NCBI GenBank assembly: GCA_934168305.1
Contig: CAKPNF010000007.1
Span: 1 to 64,000 of the forward strand
DNA length: 64,000 bases
Direction of reading: 5' to 3'
Source: an uncultured Clostridia bacterium
Lineage (GTDB): Bacteria > Bacillota > Clostridia > TANB77 > CAG-508
Position numbers and translations under genes: made by a program. The notes under the pieces were generated by a model. It made no database searches, was not told the origin of the DNA, and saw only the letters and a list, made by a program, of their open reading frames with translations. Of the stretch, positions 16,612 through 24,104 are shown piece by piece; position 1 is the stretch's first letter, and every line of letters starts with the position of its first letter.

Positions 16612-17396
16612 TAAGATTTCAAAAGAAAGAAAAAAATATTTAAATAAGATTAGACTAAATAAGTTTCTGATAATATTAACACAAATATTGATACTAATAC
16701 GGTATTTTAACAATTTGGGAAGCACTAGCAAATGCAAATATAATTGACAGTTTTATAACAAGTAAGCCAAGCAGGATATTCAAAACATTTATGAATCTAG
16801 CATCAAATAATTTATTAATGCACACAAAAGTAACAGTATATGAAACAATAGTTGGATTTGGATTAGGAACAATATTAGGTGTGGGAATTGCAATTATTTT
16901 ATGGTGGTCAAAATTTTTAGCTAAAGTAGCAGAACCATATTTAGTAGTATTAAATAGTTTACCAAAAGTAGCATTAGGACCAATAATCATAATATGGGTT
17001 GGTTCAGGAAAACCGGCAATAATAGTAATGGCAATAGCAATTTCTCTAATTGTAACAATACTAGAAATGTTAAATGGATATCTAAAAACAGATAAAGAAA
17101 TAATCAAAATGGCAAAAACATTCAATTGTAGTAAAACGCAATTATTGACCAAAATCATAATTCCAGCAAATGTAGGAACATTTATAAATTCACTAAAAGT
17201 AAACATAGGACTTTCTTTGGTAGGTGTAATATCAGGAGAATTTTTAGTATCAAAAGCTGGATTAGGTTATTTAATAGTATACGGAGGTCAAGTATTTAAG
17301 TTGGATTTAGTAATGACTAGTGTAATAATTCTAGGAATAGTAGCAGGTATTATGTATGGAGGAGTGTTATTACTTGAAAAATTTATCCGAAAATAA
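16601..17396 (+). CDS. ABC transporter permease (SsuC type), apparent +1 frameshift at codon 34
   Basis: The partner permease has five or six membrane spans and the conserved cytoplasmic EAA-type loop MAKTFNCSKTQLLTKIIIPA, followed by SLVGVISGEFLVSKAGLG. The ATG overlaps the ATPase gene by 11 bases and starts a lysine-rich leader and the first membrane span. This frame reaches a CGG codon at 16700-16702 and then stops after 15 more codons. Skipping the C gives LILI-GILTIWEALANANIID, the expected family sequence, and an open frame to the end. So the gene is intact apart from one extra base. As in sigK, that base is the C of an in-frame CGG. It may be recoded, a pseudogene or a base error. Confidence 0.8.
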
Positions 17397-17455
17397 AGTT
17401 ATTAATTTATAAAAAAAAGAATTAATAGCAAATAAAACTTATAGGGAGGTTTAAA

Positions 17456-18469
17456 GTGAAAAAGAAAATAACTATAGGTGTGGTTATACTAGTTATAGTA
17501 GCAATAGTAGTCGGATTTATAGAAATAAAAGAAAAAAATAAAAACAAAAATGAAGGAATAACAAAAATAAAAGTAAGTGAAGTAACACGTTCAGTATTTT
17601 ATGCACCTCAATATGTAGCTATAAACAAAGGATATTTTAAAGATTATGGATTTGAAATAGACTTAACAACAGGTCAGGGTGCGGATGCAGTAATGACATC
17701 TGTACTATCAAATGAAGTACAAATAGGATTTGCAGGACCTGAAGCATCAATATATGTATACAATGAAGGAAAAGAAGATTATACACAAGTATTTGCACAA
17801 CTTACAAAAAGAGATGGTTCATTTTTAGTATCAAAAGAAAAAATAGACAATTTCGATTGGAATATGTTAAAGGGAAAAACAGTTATACCAGGAAGAAAAG
17901 GTGGAGTGCCATATATGACATTAGAATATGTTATAAAACAACATGGATTAACGCCCGGAAAAGACTTAACATTAGATGACAGTATAAAATTTGATTTAAT
18001 GGCAAGTGCATTTACATCAGGAGATGCAGATTTTGTTACACTATTTGAACCAACAGCATCAAATATTCAAAATATGAAAAAAGGATATATTGTTGCATCA
18101 GTTGGAAAAGAATCAGGAGAAATTCCATATACTGCTTATTTTGCTAAAAAAAGTTATATTGAAAATAATGAAAAGACAATTCAAAATTTCACAAATGCGA
18201 TTTATAAAGGACAAAAATGGGTTAAAGAACATACTGCAAAAGAAATTGCAGAAGTTATCAAAGATTTCTTCCCAGATACAGATATAGAATTGTTAGCAAC
18301 AGCTATTCAAAGTTACAAGGACATTGATGCTTGGAATGATATGCCAGTACTTAAACAAGAAAGTTTTGATAAATTACAAGATGTTATGAGTTTAGCTGGA
18401 GAGTTAACAAAAAAAGCTCCTTATAATAAAATTGTTAACAATAAATATGCAGAAGAAACAATTAAATAA
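17456..18469 (+). CDS. ABC transporter substrate-binding protein (SsuA/ThiY-like)
   Basis: The 337-residue extracytoplasmic binding protein belongs to the NMT1/SsuA-like group. Examples are FYAPQYVAINKGYFKDYG, QIGFAGPEASIYVYNEG and KGKTVIPGRKGGVPYMTLEY. Such proteins bind sulfonates, nitrate or thiamine precursors; the ligand is unknown here. Residues 6-22 form one hydrophobic segment, but there is no lipobox cysteine. It therefore looks anchored by an N-terminal span rather than as a lipoprotein, which is unusual for a Gram-positive. The start is GTG with GGGAGG before it. It is the last gene of the importer operon. Confidence 0.85.
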   Translation: MKKKITIGVVILVIVAIVVGFIEIKEKNKNKNEGITKIKVSEVTRSVFYAPQYVAINKGYFKDYGFEIDLTTGQGADAVMTSVLSNEVQIGFAGPEASIYVYNEGKEDYTQVFAQLTKRDGSFLVSKEKIDNFDWNMLKGKTVIPGRKGGVPYMTLEYVIKQHGLTPGKDLTLDDSIKFDLMASAFTSGDADFVTLFEPTASNIQNMKKGYIVASVGKESGEIPYTAYFAKKSYIENNEKTIQNFTNAIYKGQKWVKEHTAKEIAEVIKDFFPDTDIELLATAIQSYKDIDAWNDMPVLKQESFDKLQDVMSLAGELTKKAPYNKIVNNKYAEETIK

Positions 18470-18474
18470 TAAAT

Positions 18475-18992
18475 GAGGGATTAGGGGGCACCAGCTACAG
18501 TTCAGTAAGGAATGGTTATGTTATTGAAGCTTTTGGTACCTCCACTATGATACTTAAAGTTTATTTCATATCTCTTCATTTCATTCAAAAAGAAAATCTA
18601 ATACAAGAAAATAAGGCGCTTTCACTCAGGCTCAAAATTAGTATTATGATATAGATTTATACTTTTTAAATGTGATTGAAGTAATCTTAGAATTTATTAA
18701 ATAACTTAATGGAAAATGTTCACGTCGAGCGTAGCGAGGACTAAGTGAAAGGGTGCCATTAAGTTATTTTAGAAATTATTAGATTACGTATTGAACTGAA
18801 AAAAGTATAAATCTATATCATAATACTAATTTTGCCCGTGAACATTACTCATTTTCTTGTAAAAGATTTTCTATTTTTCATTCCAATTAAACAATATGAA
18901 ATAAACTTTAAGTATCATAGTGGAGGTACTAAAAGCATCAACAACATAACCATTCCTTACTGAACTGTAACAGTCACCACATCAAATCCCTC
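18475..18992. repeat. 518-bp element made of two long inverted arms
   Basis: The ends are GAGGGATTAGGGGGCACCA and the inverted CACCACATCAAATCCCTC. The two arms, about 230 bases each, are near-identical inverted copies over long blocks. Examples are CAGTTCAGTAAGGAATGG, GTACCTCCACTATGATAC and TAGTATTATGATATAG. Other blocks differ. About 50 bases separate the arms and include CGAGCGTAGCGAGG. No protein-coding frame is seen. As RNA it would fold into one giant hairpin, and a T-run follows the right end. It may be a MITE-like mobile element, a long structured RNA or a huge terminator of the importer operon. A 33-bp relative lies at 39839-39871. The element fills the whole gap between the importer genes and rpiB. 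Confidence 0.85.
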
Positions 18993-19094
18993 TTTTTTTA
19001 GTTAAATTGTTGTAATATATATAAAAATATGATATAGTTAAGCAAAAATAAAATCAAAAGTAAATTGAATAATTAAAAGATAGGAGTGATACAA

Positions 19095-19541
19095 ATGATA
19101 GCAATAGGATCAGACCATGGAGGATACAAATTAAAAGAAGAAATAAAAAGATATTTTGATGAAAAAGATATAGAATATAAAGATTACGGAACAAATTCAG
19201 AAGAGAGAACAGACTACCCAATATATGCAAAAAAAGTTGCGGAAGCAATACAAAATAAAGAATGTAATTGTGGAATACTAGTATGTAGGTCAGGGTATGG
19301 AATGACAGTAGTAGCAAATAAATTTAAAGGAATAAGAGCTGCATCAATACATGATGAAGAATCAGCCAAATTTGCAAAAGCAGATGATGATATAAATGTA
19401 ATAACATTAGGAGGAGATTATTTAACAACAAATGAAGCAATCTGTATAATTAGAAATTGGTTAGGAACAGAATTTAAAGGTGGAAGATATGAAGAGAGAC
19501 TAAAGATGGTAGAGAAAATTGAAGATAATAATATGAAATAA
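19095..19541 (+). CDS. rpiB: Ribose-5-phosphate isomerase B (RpiB/LacAB family)
   Basis: The enzyme interconverts ribulose 5-phosphate and ribose 5-phosphate in the pentose phosphate pathway. The 148-residue protein starts MIAIGSDHGGYKLKEE and carries the GILVCRSGYGMTVVANK active-site loop with the catalytic cysteine, then GIRAASIHDEESAKFAKADDD. This is the standard length. The ATG has TAGGAG before it; a GTG nine bases upstream overlaps that site. The TagO-like gene follows after 14 bases, so they are co-transcribed. Confidence 0.92.
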   Translation: MIAIGSDHGGYKLKEEIKRYFDEKDIEYKDYGTNSEERTDYPIYAKKVAEAIQNKECNCGILVCRSGYGMTVVANKFKGIRAASIHDEESAKFAKADDDINVITLGGDYLTTNEAICIIRNWLGTEFKGGRYEERLKMVEKIEDNNMK

Positions 19542-19555
19542 TTGGAGGAATACAT

Positions 19556-20791
19556 ATGTGGGGGAATATAGCAATAGCATTTATACTTGCATTTGTAGTA
19601 ACATTTGTAACTACACCATATACAATGAAAATTGCCAAAAAAGTTGGGGCAATAGATATTCCAAAAGATGAAAGAAGAGCACATAAAAAGGCAATACCTA
19701 AATTTGGAGGACCAGCTGTAATATTAGGTTTTCTTATATCAACTACTTATTTACTAATAGTAATGAGTATGGAAAATTCAATAAATATATTTGGACCTCA
19801 AGAATATTGGAAGAAATTAATAGGATTTTTATTTGGAATAATTGCAATATCAATATTTTGTATAGTTGATGATATAAAAACTATAAGACCAATAACAAAA
19901 TTAACAGGTCAAATATTAGGAGCAATATGCATTGTGGTTTCTGGAATTAGAATAGATGGAATAACATTACCATTTGTAAATTTTCCAGAAATGCATGAAA
20001 TCACATCAATATTACTTACAATTGCATGGATAATAATTGTAACAAATGCAATAAATTTAATAGATGGACTAGATGGGTTATCATCAGGAATATCAGTAAT
20101 ATCTGCAATATCATTATTGGTAATATTTGTATTAAATGGTTCATCATTAATATCAATAGTATTAATAACAGCTTTGGCAGGAGCTTTAGTAGGATTTTTA
20201 CCATTTAATTTTACACCTGCAAAAACATTTATTGGTGATACAGGTTCGAATTTTTTAGGATTTTCATTAGCTGTAATTTCAATATTGGGTTCAGCAAAAA
20301 CATATACAGCAGCAGTAATTGTTTTACCATTAATAGTTTTAGGACTACCAATATTTGATACAATATGGGCTATTATAAGAAGATTGATAAAGGGAAAATC
20401 AATAAAAGCAGTATTTAAAGCAGATAAAGGACATTTACATCACAGATTAGTTGCAAAAGGTTTTAGTCAAAAACAAGCAGTTTTAATTTTATATGGAATA
20501 AGTGCAATATTCGGAATGTTTGCAGTAATATTATGTGACAGTGGAATTTGGAAAGCATTATCATTTTTACTAATTGTAATAGTGGCAGTTGCAGCTGGAT
20601 ATAAGAACTTTTCAGTAGAAAGAACTGGAAATGAACAATACGAATGTACACAATGTAAATATATTTATAATCCTAAATTTGGAAATGAAAAAGCCGGAAT
20701 TGCAAAAGGTACAAAATTTGATGATCTTCCAGATGAGTGGGTTTGCCCAGTTTGTGGAGAAGGAAAAGATATGTTTCAAATACATGAATAA
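19556..20791 (+). CDS. TagO/WecA-type glycosyl-1-phosphate transferase fused to rubredoxin
   Basis: The N-terminal part (residues 1-355) is a polytopic enzyme of the MraY/WecA/TagO family. It has VDDIKTIRPITKL, NAINLIDGLDGLSSG and the HLHHRLVAKGFS loop. Such enzymes load a sugar phosphate from a UDP-sugar onto undecaprenyl phosphate, starting teichoic acid or surface polysaccharide synthesis. The last 50 residues form a complete rubredoxin: YECTQCKYIYNP, the FDDLPDEWVCPVCGEGKDMF stretch and all four iron-binding cysteines. The frame is continuous, so the two domains form one protein, with the rubredoxin following the last membrane span. GGAGG precedes the ATG. The role of an iron-redox site on this enzyme is not known to me. 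Confidence 0.9.
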   Translation: MWGNIAIAFILAFVVTFVTTPYTMKIAKKVGAIDIPKDERRAHKKAIPKFGGPAVILGFLISTTYLLIVMSMENSINIFGPQEYWKKLIGFLFGIIAISIFCIVDDIKTIRPITKLTGQILGAICIVVSGIRIDGITLPFVNFPEMHEITSILLTIAWIIIVTNAINLIDGLDGLSSGISVISAISLLVIFVLNGSSLISIVLITALAGALVGFLPFNFTPAKTFIGDTGSNFLGFSLAVISILGSAKTYTAAVIVLPLIVLGLPIFDTIWAIIRRLIKGKSIKAVFKADKGHLHHRLVAKGFSQKQAVLILYGISAIFGMFAVILCDSGIWKALSFLLIVIVAVAAGYKNFSVERTGNEQYECTQCKYIYNPKFGNEKAGIAKGTKFDDLPDEWVCPVCGEGKDMFQIHE

Positions 20792-20815
20792 TAAAAAAGG
20801 AGGACAAAAGATAAA

Positions 20816-22111
20816 ATGAAAGAAAAAGGAATAACACTACTAGCATTAGTAATTACAATCATTATATTATTGATATTAGCAGGTATAACAATAACAAGTT
20901 TAACACAAACAGGATTATTTGAAAAAGCACAAGAAGCAAAGAGAAAAACAGAAGAAAAAAAAGAAGAAGAAAATATAACATTAAATGAATATGAACAATG
21001 GATATCAAAATATGAAAGCAATAAATCTGGAGGGCAATTTATAAAGGTAGATACAAAAAAAACAAACCCAGAAGGAGCAATGCCATCAGAAAAAACAATA
21101 GTGGTAGAGAGTGACGCAAAAAAAGGAATAATAATAAAAGATAAAAACGAAAACGAATGGGTATGGATAGAAGTACCAAAAACTGATGTTTTTTCTGGAT
21201 TGACTATTAATACAGATGAAACATTAACAGAGCAAGATTACACAGCTATAAAAAATAAATTAAAAGAATATACAAAAGATTATCAAGAAGGTTCAGCAGG
21301 ACAAGGAAGATATTGGGAAGATGAATGGTACAATGAATGTGGAATAGAAGCAGCAAATGGAAAAACAGGAACAGAGATATATAAAGAAATGTATAATAAA
21401 ATGTTAAAAAGCGTATATACATACGGAGGATTTTGGATATCAAGATATGAAATAGGTGATGAAACTGCTACAAATAATGATTATGAAGTAAGAACTGAAA
21501 ATAGTGGAACAACGGGAAAAGCAGTAAGTAAAGCAAACCAAGTACCATATAATTATGTAAAACCTATTGATGCTCAAAGTTTGGCAAGCAAAATGACACC
21601 AGACTCAAGCAAAACAAGTAGTTTATTATTTGGAATACAATGGGATTTAGTATGTAAGTTTCTAGAAACTAAAGGAAAATTAAATATAGCAGAAATAAAA
21701 AGTGGTGATGGTATTGGAAGTACAAATTGGGGAAATTATAGTAATAAAAAATTAACACTAAATAGAGGTAGATATAATATAAAACCAGATGATTCATCAG
21801 TTAAATGGATACCATATACAACAGATACAGAGAATTATGTAAAAAGTCAACAAACATCAGAAAATGAGAATTATTATCAATTATTAACAACAGGAGCATC
21901 AGAAGAAACAAAGAAAATGAATATATATGATTTAGCGGGAAATTTATTCGAAAGAACACTAGCTCATGCAACTTCGGATTCACATTATGAATGTGCATGT
22001 ATGGGAGGAGCTTTCTATGGTAATGGTAAAGATAGTCCGGCAGCTTTTCGTGATTATGATGGTCCTGAACACAGAGGGTATAATATAGGATTCCGTACTA
22101 CTCTTTATTAA
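20816..22111 (+). CDS. Pilin-like membrane-anchored protein with formylglycine-enzyme-like C-terminus
   Basis: The 431-residue protein begins KEKGITLLALVITIIILLIL, a type III (prepilin-like) signal with a G|ITLLALVIT cleavage site and a hydrophobic helix. A Lys/Glu-rich coiled stretch follows (about residues 38-65). The C-terminal 250 residues resemble the SUMF1/C-type-lectin fold: GGFWISRYEIGDE, NIYDLAGNLFERTLA and the final RGYNIGFRTTLY. This fold is the usual display platform of diversity-generating retroelements. The last 45 codons use GCG, TCG, CCG, CGT and CTT far more than neighbours do. No reverse transcriptase or pilus assembly gene is in the window. It is probably exported and exposed; the ligand is unknown. 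Confidence 0.75.
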   Translation: MKEKGITLLALVITIIILLILAGITITSLTQTGLFEKAQEAKRKTEEKKEEENITLNEYEQWISKYESNKSGGQFIKVDTKKTNPEGAMPSEKTIVVESDAKKGIIIKDKNENEWVWIEVPKTDVFSGLTINTDETLTEQDYTAIKNKLKEYTKDYQEGSAGQGRYWEDEWYNECGIEAANGKTGTEIYKEMYNKMLKSVYTYGGFWISRYEIGDETATNNDYEVRTENSGTTGKAVSKANQVPYNYVKPIDAQSLASKMTPDSSKTSSLLFGIQWDLVCKFLETKGKLNIAEIKSGDGIGSTNWGNYSNKKLTLNRGRYNIKPDDSSVKWIPYTTDTENYVKSQQTSENENYYQLLTTGASEETKKMNIYDLAGNLFERTLAHATSDSHYECACMGGAFYGNGKDSPAAFRDYDGPEHRGYNIGFRTTLY

Positions 22112-22164
22112 TACAAAAGATTAAATTATTAAATTTAATATAAGCAACAATGAAGGAGAGAAAA

Positions 22165-23052
22165 ATGCAAGACAAAATAATAAAATTACTAGCATATAAA
22201 GGAAAAATATCAGTAATATGTGCAAACACTACAGAACTTGTAGAAAAAGCAAGAAAAATACATGACCTAAGCCCAGTAGCAACGGCAGCATTTGGAAGAT
22301 TATTAACAATAACAGCAATAATGGGAAATGAAATGAAAAGTGCAAAAGACAAATTAACAGTTCAAATGAAAGGTGACGGACCACTTGGAACAATGCTTGT
22401 AACAGCAGACAATTTTCCAAGAGTAAAAGGATATGTAGCAAATTCAGTTGTAGATTTACCATTAAATGATATGGGAAAATTAGATGTTGGTGGAGCAGTT
22501 GGAAATGCTGGATTTATAAATGTTATAAAAGATATTGGACTAAAAGAACCATATATTGGAATATGTCCACTAATTTCAGGAGAGATAGCAGAAGACTTTG
22601 CAGAATATTTTTCAAAATCAGAACAAAAAAATACGGCCGTTGCATTAGGTGTTTTAGTAGATAGAAATGGAGTAAAATCAGCAGGTGGATATATAATTAC
22701 ACCAATGCCAGATGCAACAGAAGAGGAAATATCAAAAATAGAACAATCAATATTTAAAGCTGGTGCAATTTCAAAAATGTTAGATAAAAATATGACATTA
22801 TTAGAAATAGCAAAAGCTGTAACAGGTGATGAAGAGGTACAAATTATAGAAGAAAATATAACACCAGTGTATGAATGCGATTGTTCAAAAGAACACATGG
22901 AAGATGGACTTGCAACTTTAGATAAAAACGTTTTAAAAGAAATGATTGAAGAAGATGGAAAAGCTGAGTTGGTTTGTCATTTTTGCAATAAAAAATACGA
23001 GTTCAATAAAGAAGAGTTAGAAAATATTTTAGAAGAAAAAGATAAAAATTAG
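22165..23052 (+). CDS. hslO: Redox-regulated chaperone Hsp33
   Basis: Hsp33 is a holdase switched on when oxidants release its zinc. The 295-residue protein has the N-terminal chaperone domain (ATAAFGRLLTITAIMG, MKGDGPLGTM, GVAVGNAG-like stretch) and the C-terminal zinc motif, CDC near residue 238 and CHFC near residue 272. All four cysteines are present. The ATG here follows AAGGAGAG; an earlier ATG overlaps that site and is unlikely. The gene lies between the pilin-like gene and ppaC with its own spacing. Confidence 0.93.
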   Translation: MQDKIIKLLAYKGKISVICANTTELVEKARKIHDLSPVATAAFGRLLTITAIMGNEMKSAKDKLTVQMKGDGPLGTMLVTADNFPRVKGYVANSVVDLPLNDMGKLDVGGAVGNAGFINVIKDIGLKEPYIGICPLISGEIAEDFAEYFSKSEQKNTAVALGVLVDRNGVKSAGGYIITPMPDATEEEISKIEQSIFKAGAISKMLDKNMTLLEIAKAVTGDEEVQIIEENITPVYECDCSKEHMEDGLATLDKNVLKEMIEEDGKAELVCHFCNKKYEFNKEELENILEEKDKN

Positions 23053-23138
23053 AATGTTCACTTGTTTTTTAATAGTAAATGTTGTATATTATTATATCAT
23101 ATTATAAAAAAAGTCAATAAAAAGGAGAAGATAAAAAA

Positions 23139-24065
23139 ATGGAAAATAAAGTATTAATATTTGGACACAAAAACCCAGACACAGACACAATCTGCTCAGC
23201 AATGGTAAAAGAAATTTTATATAAAAAAAATGGATGTGAAAAATCAAAAGCAGTAAGATTAGGAAATGTAAATAAAGAAACACAATATGTGTTAAACTAT
23301 TTAGGACTAGAAGCACCAAAATTAATAGAAAAAGTTGAAGAAGGACAAGAAGTAATATTAGTAGACCACAACGAATTCAACCAAAGTGTAGAAGGAATAG
23401 AAAAGGCAAAAATTTTAGAAGTAGTAGACCACCACAGAATAGCAAACTTTGAAACATCAGAACCATTATACTACACAGCAAGACCATTTGGATGTACATC
23501 AACAATTTTATACAAAGAATTCAAAAACAGAAATATAGAAATAGAAAGAACAGAAGCCATATTAATGGCAAGTGCAATAATTTCTGATACATTATTATTA
23601 AAATCACCAACAACAACAAAACATGACATTAAAGCATTAGAAGAATTAGGAAAAATAGCTGATATAAACATAGAAGAATATGGATTAGAAATGTTAAAAG
23701 CAGGAACAGATTTAGATGACTTTTCAGCAGAAGAATTAATAAATTTAGACGCAAAAAGCTTAGATAAAGACGGAACAAAATTTGTTATAGCACAAGTAAA
23801 TACAGTAAGTATAGAAGATGTTTTAAAAAGACAAAATGAATTAGAAAACGCGATGAATAAAGAAATTACAGAAAAAGGATTATCATTATTTGTATTAGCA
23901 ATAACAGACATATTAAACAGTAATTCTAAAATAATAGCATTAGGTTCAAAAACAGATGCAGTAGAAAAAGCATTTAATACAAAACTAGAAAATAATACAG
24001 CTTTTCTAGAAGGTGTTGTTTCAAGAAAAAAACAACTATTGCCATTCATAGATAAAAATATTTAA
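23139..24065 (+). CDS. ppaC: Manganese-dependent inorganic pyrophosphatase
   Basis: This family II pyrophosphatase of the DHH superfamily splits pyrophosphate and drives biosynthesis. The 308-residue protein shows the metal ligands in GHKNPDTDTICSA (residues about 9-21), LVDHNEF, the VVDHHRI motif (DHH) and the C-terminal DHHA2 region ending in SRKKQLLPFI. There are no CBS inserts, so this is the short form. AAGGAG precedes the ATG. It lies 40 bases before mfd on the same strand. Confidence 0.95.
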   Translation: MENKVLIFGHKNPDTDTICSAMVKEILYKKNGCEKSKAVRLGNVNKETQYVLNYLGLEAPKLIEKVEEGQEVILVDHNEFNQSVEGIEKAKILEVVDHHRIANFETSEPLYYTARPFGCTSTILYKEFKNRNIEIERTEAILMASAIISDTLLLKSPTTTKHDIKALEELGKIADINIEEYGLEMLKAGTDLDDFSAEELINLDAKSLDKDGTKFVIAQVNTVSIEDVLKRQNELENAMNKEITEKGLSLFVLAITDILNSNSKIIALGSKTDAVEKAFNTKLENNTAFLEGVVSRKKQLLPFIDKNI

Positions 24066-24104
24066 TAATATAAGACAGAACTTAATATTTAGGAGACGTA
24101 TATT

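Noticed and set aside
7066..16702. The two frameshifts as random base errors
   Set aside because: I do not rule this out, but both fall on an in-frame CGG and restore glycine after skipping the C, which random errors would rarely do. Kept as a finding with this alternative stated.
18475..18992. CRISPR array or phage remnant
   Set aside because: The repeat is a single inverted pair, not regularly spaced direct repeats, and there are no cas or phage structural genes in the window.
22362..22898. 178-residue minus-strand frame inside hslO, and similar ones inside ppaC, dpaA and the CorC gene
   Set aside because: All are antisense to well-conserved genes and reflect the absence of stop codons opposite AT-rich coding sequence. 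None resembles a known protein.
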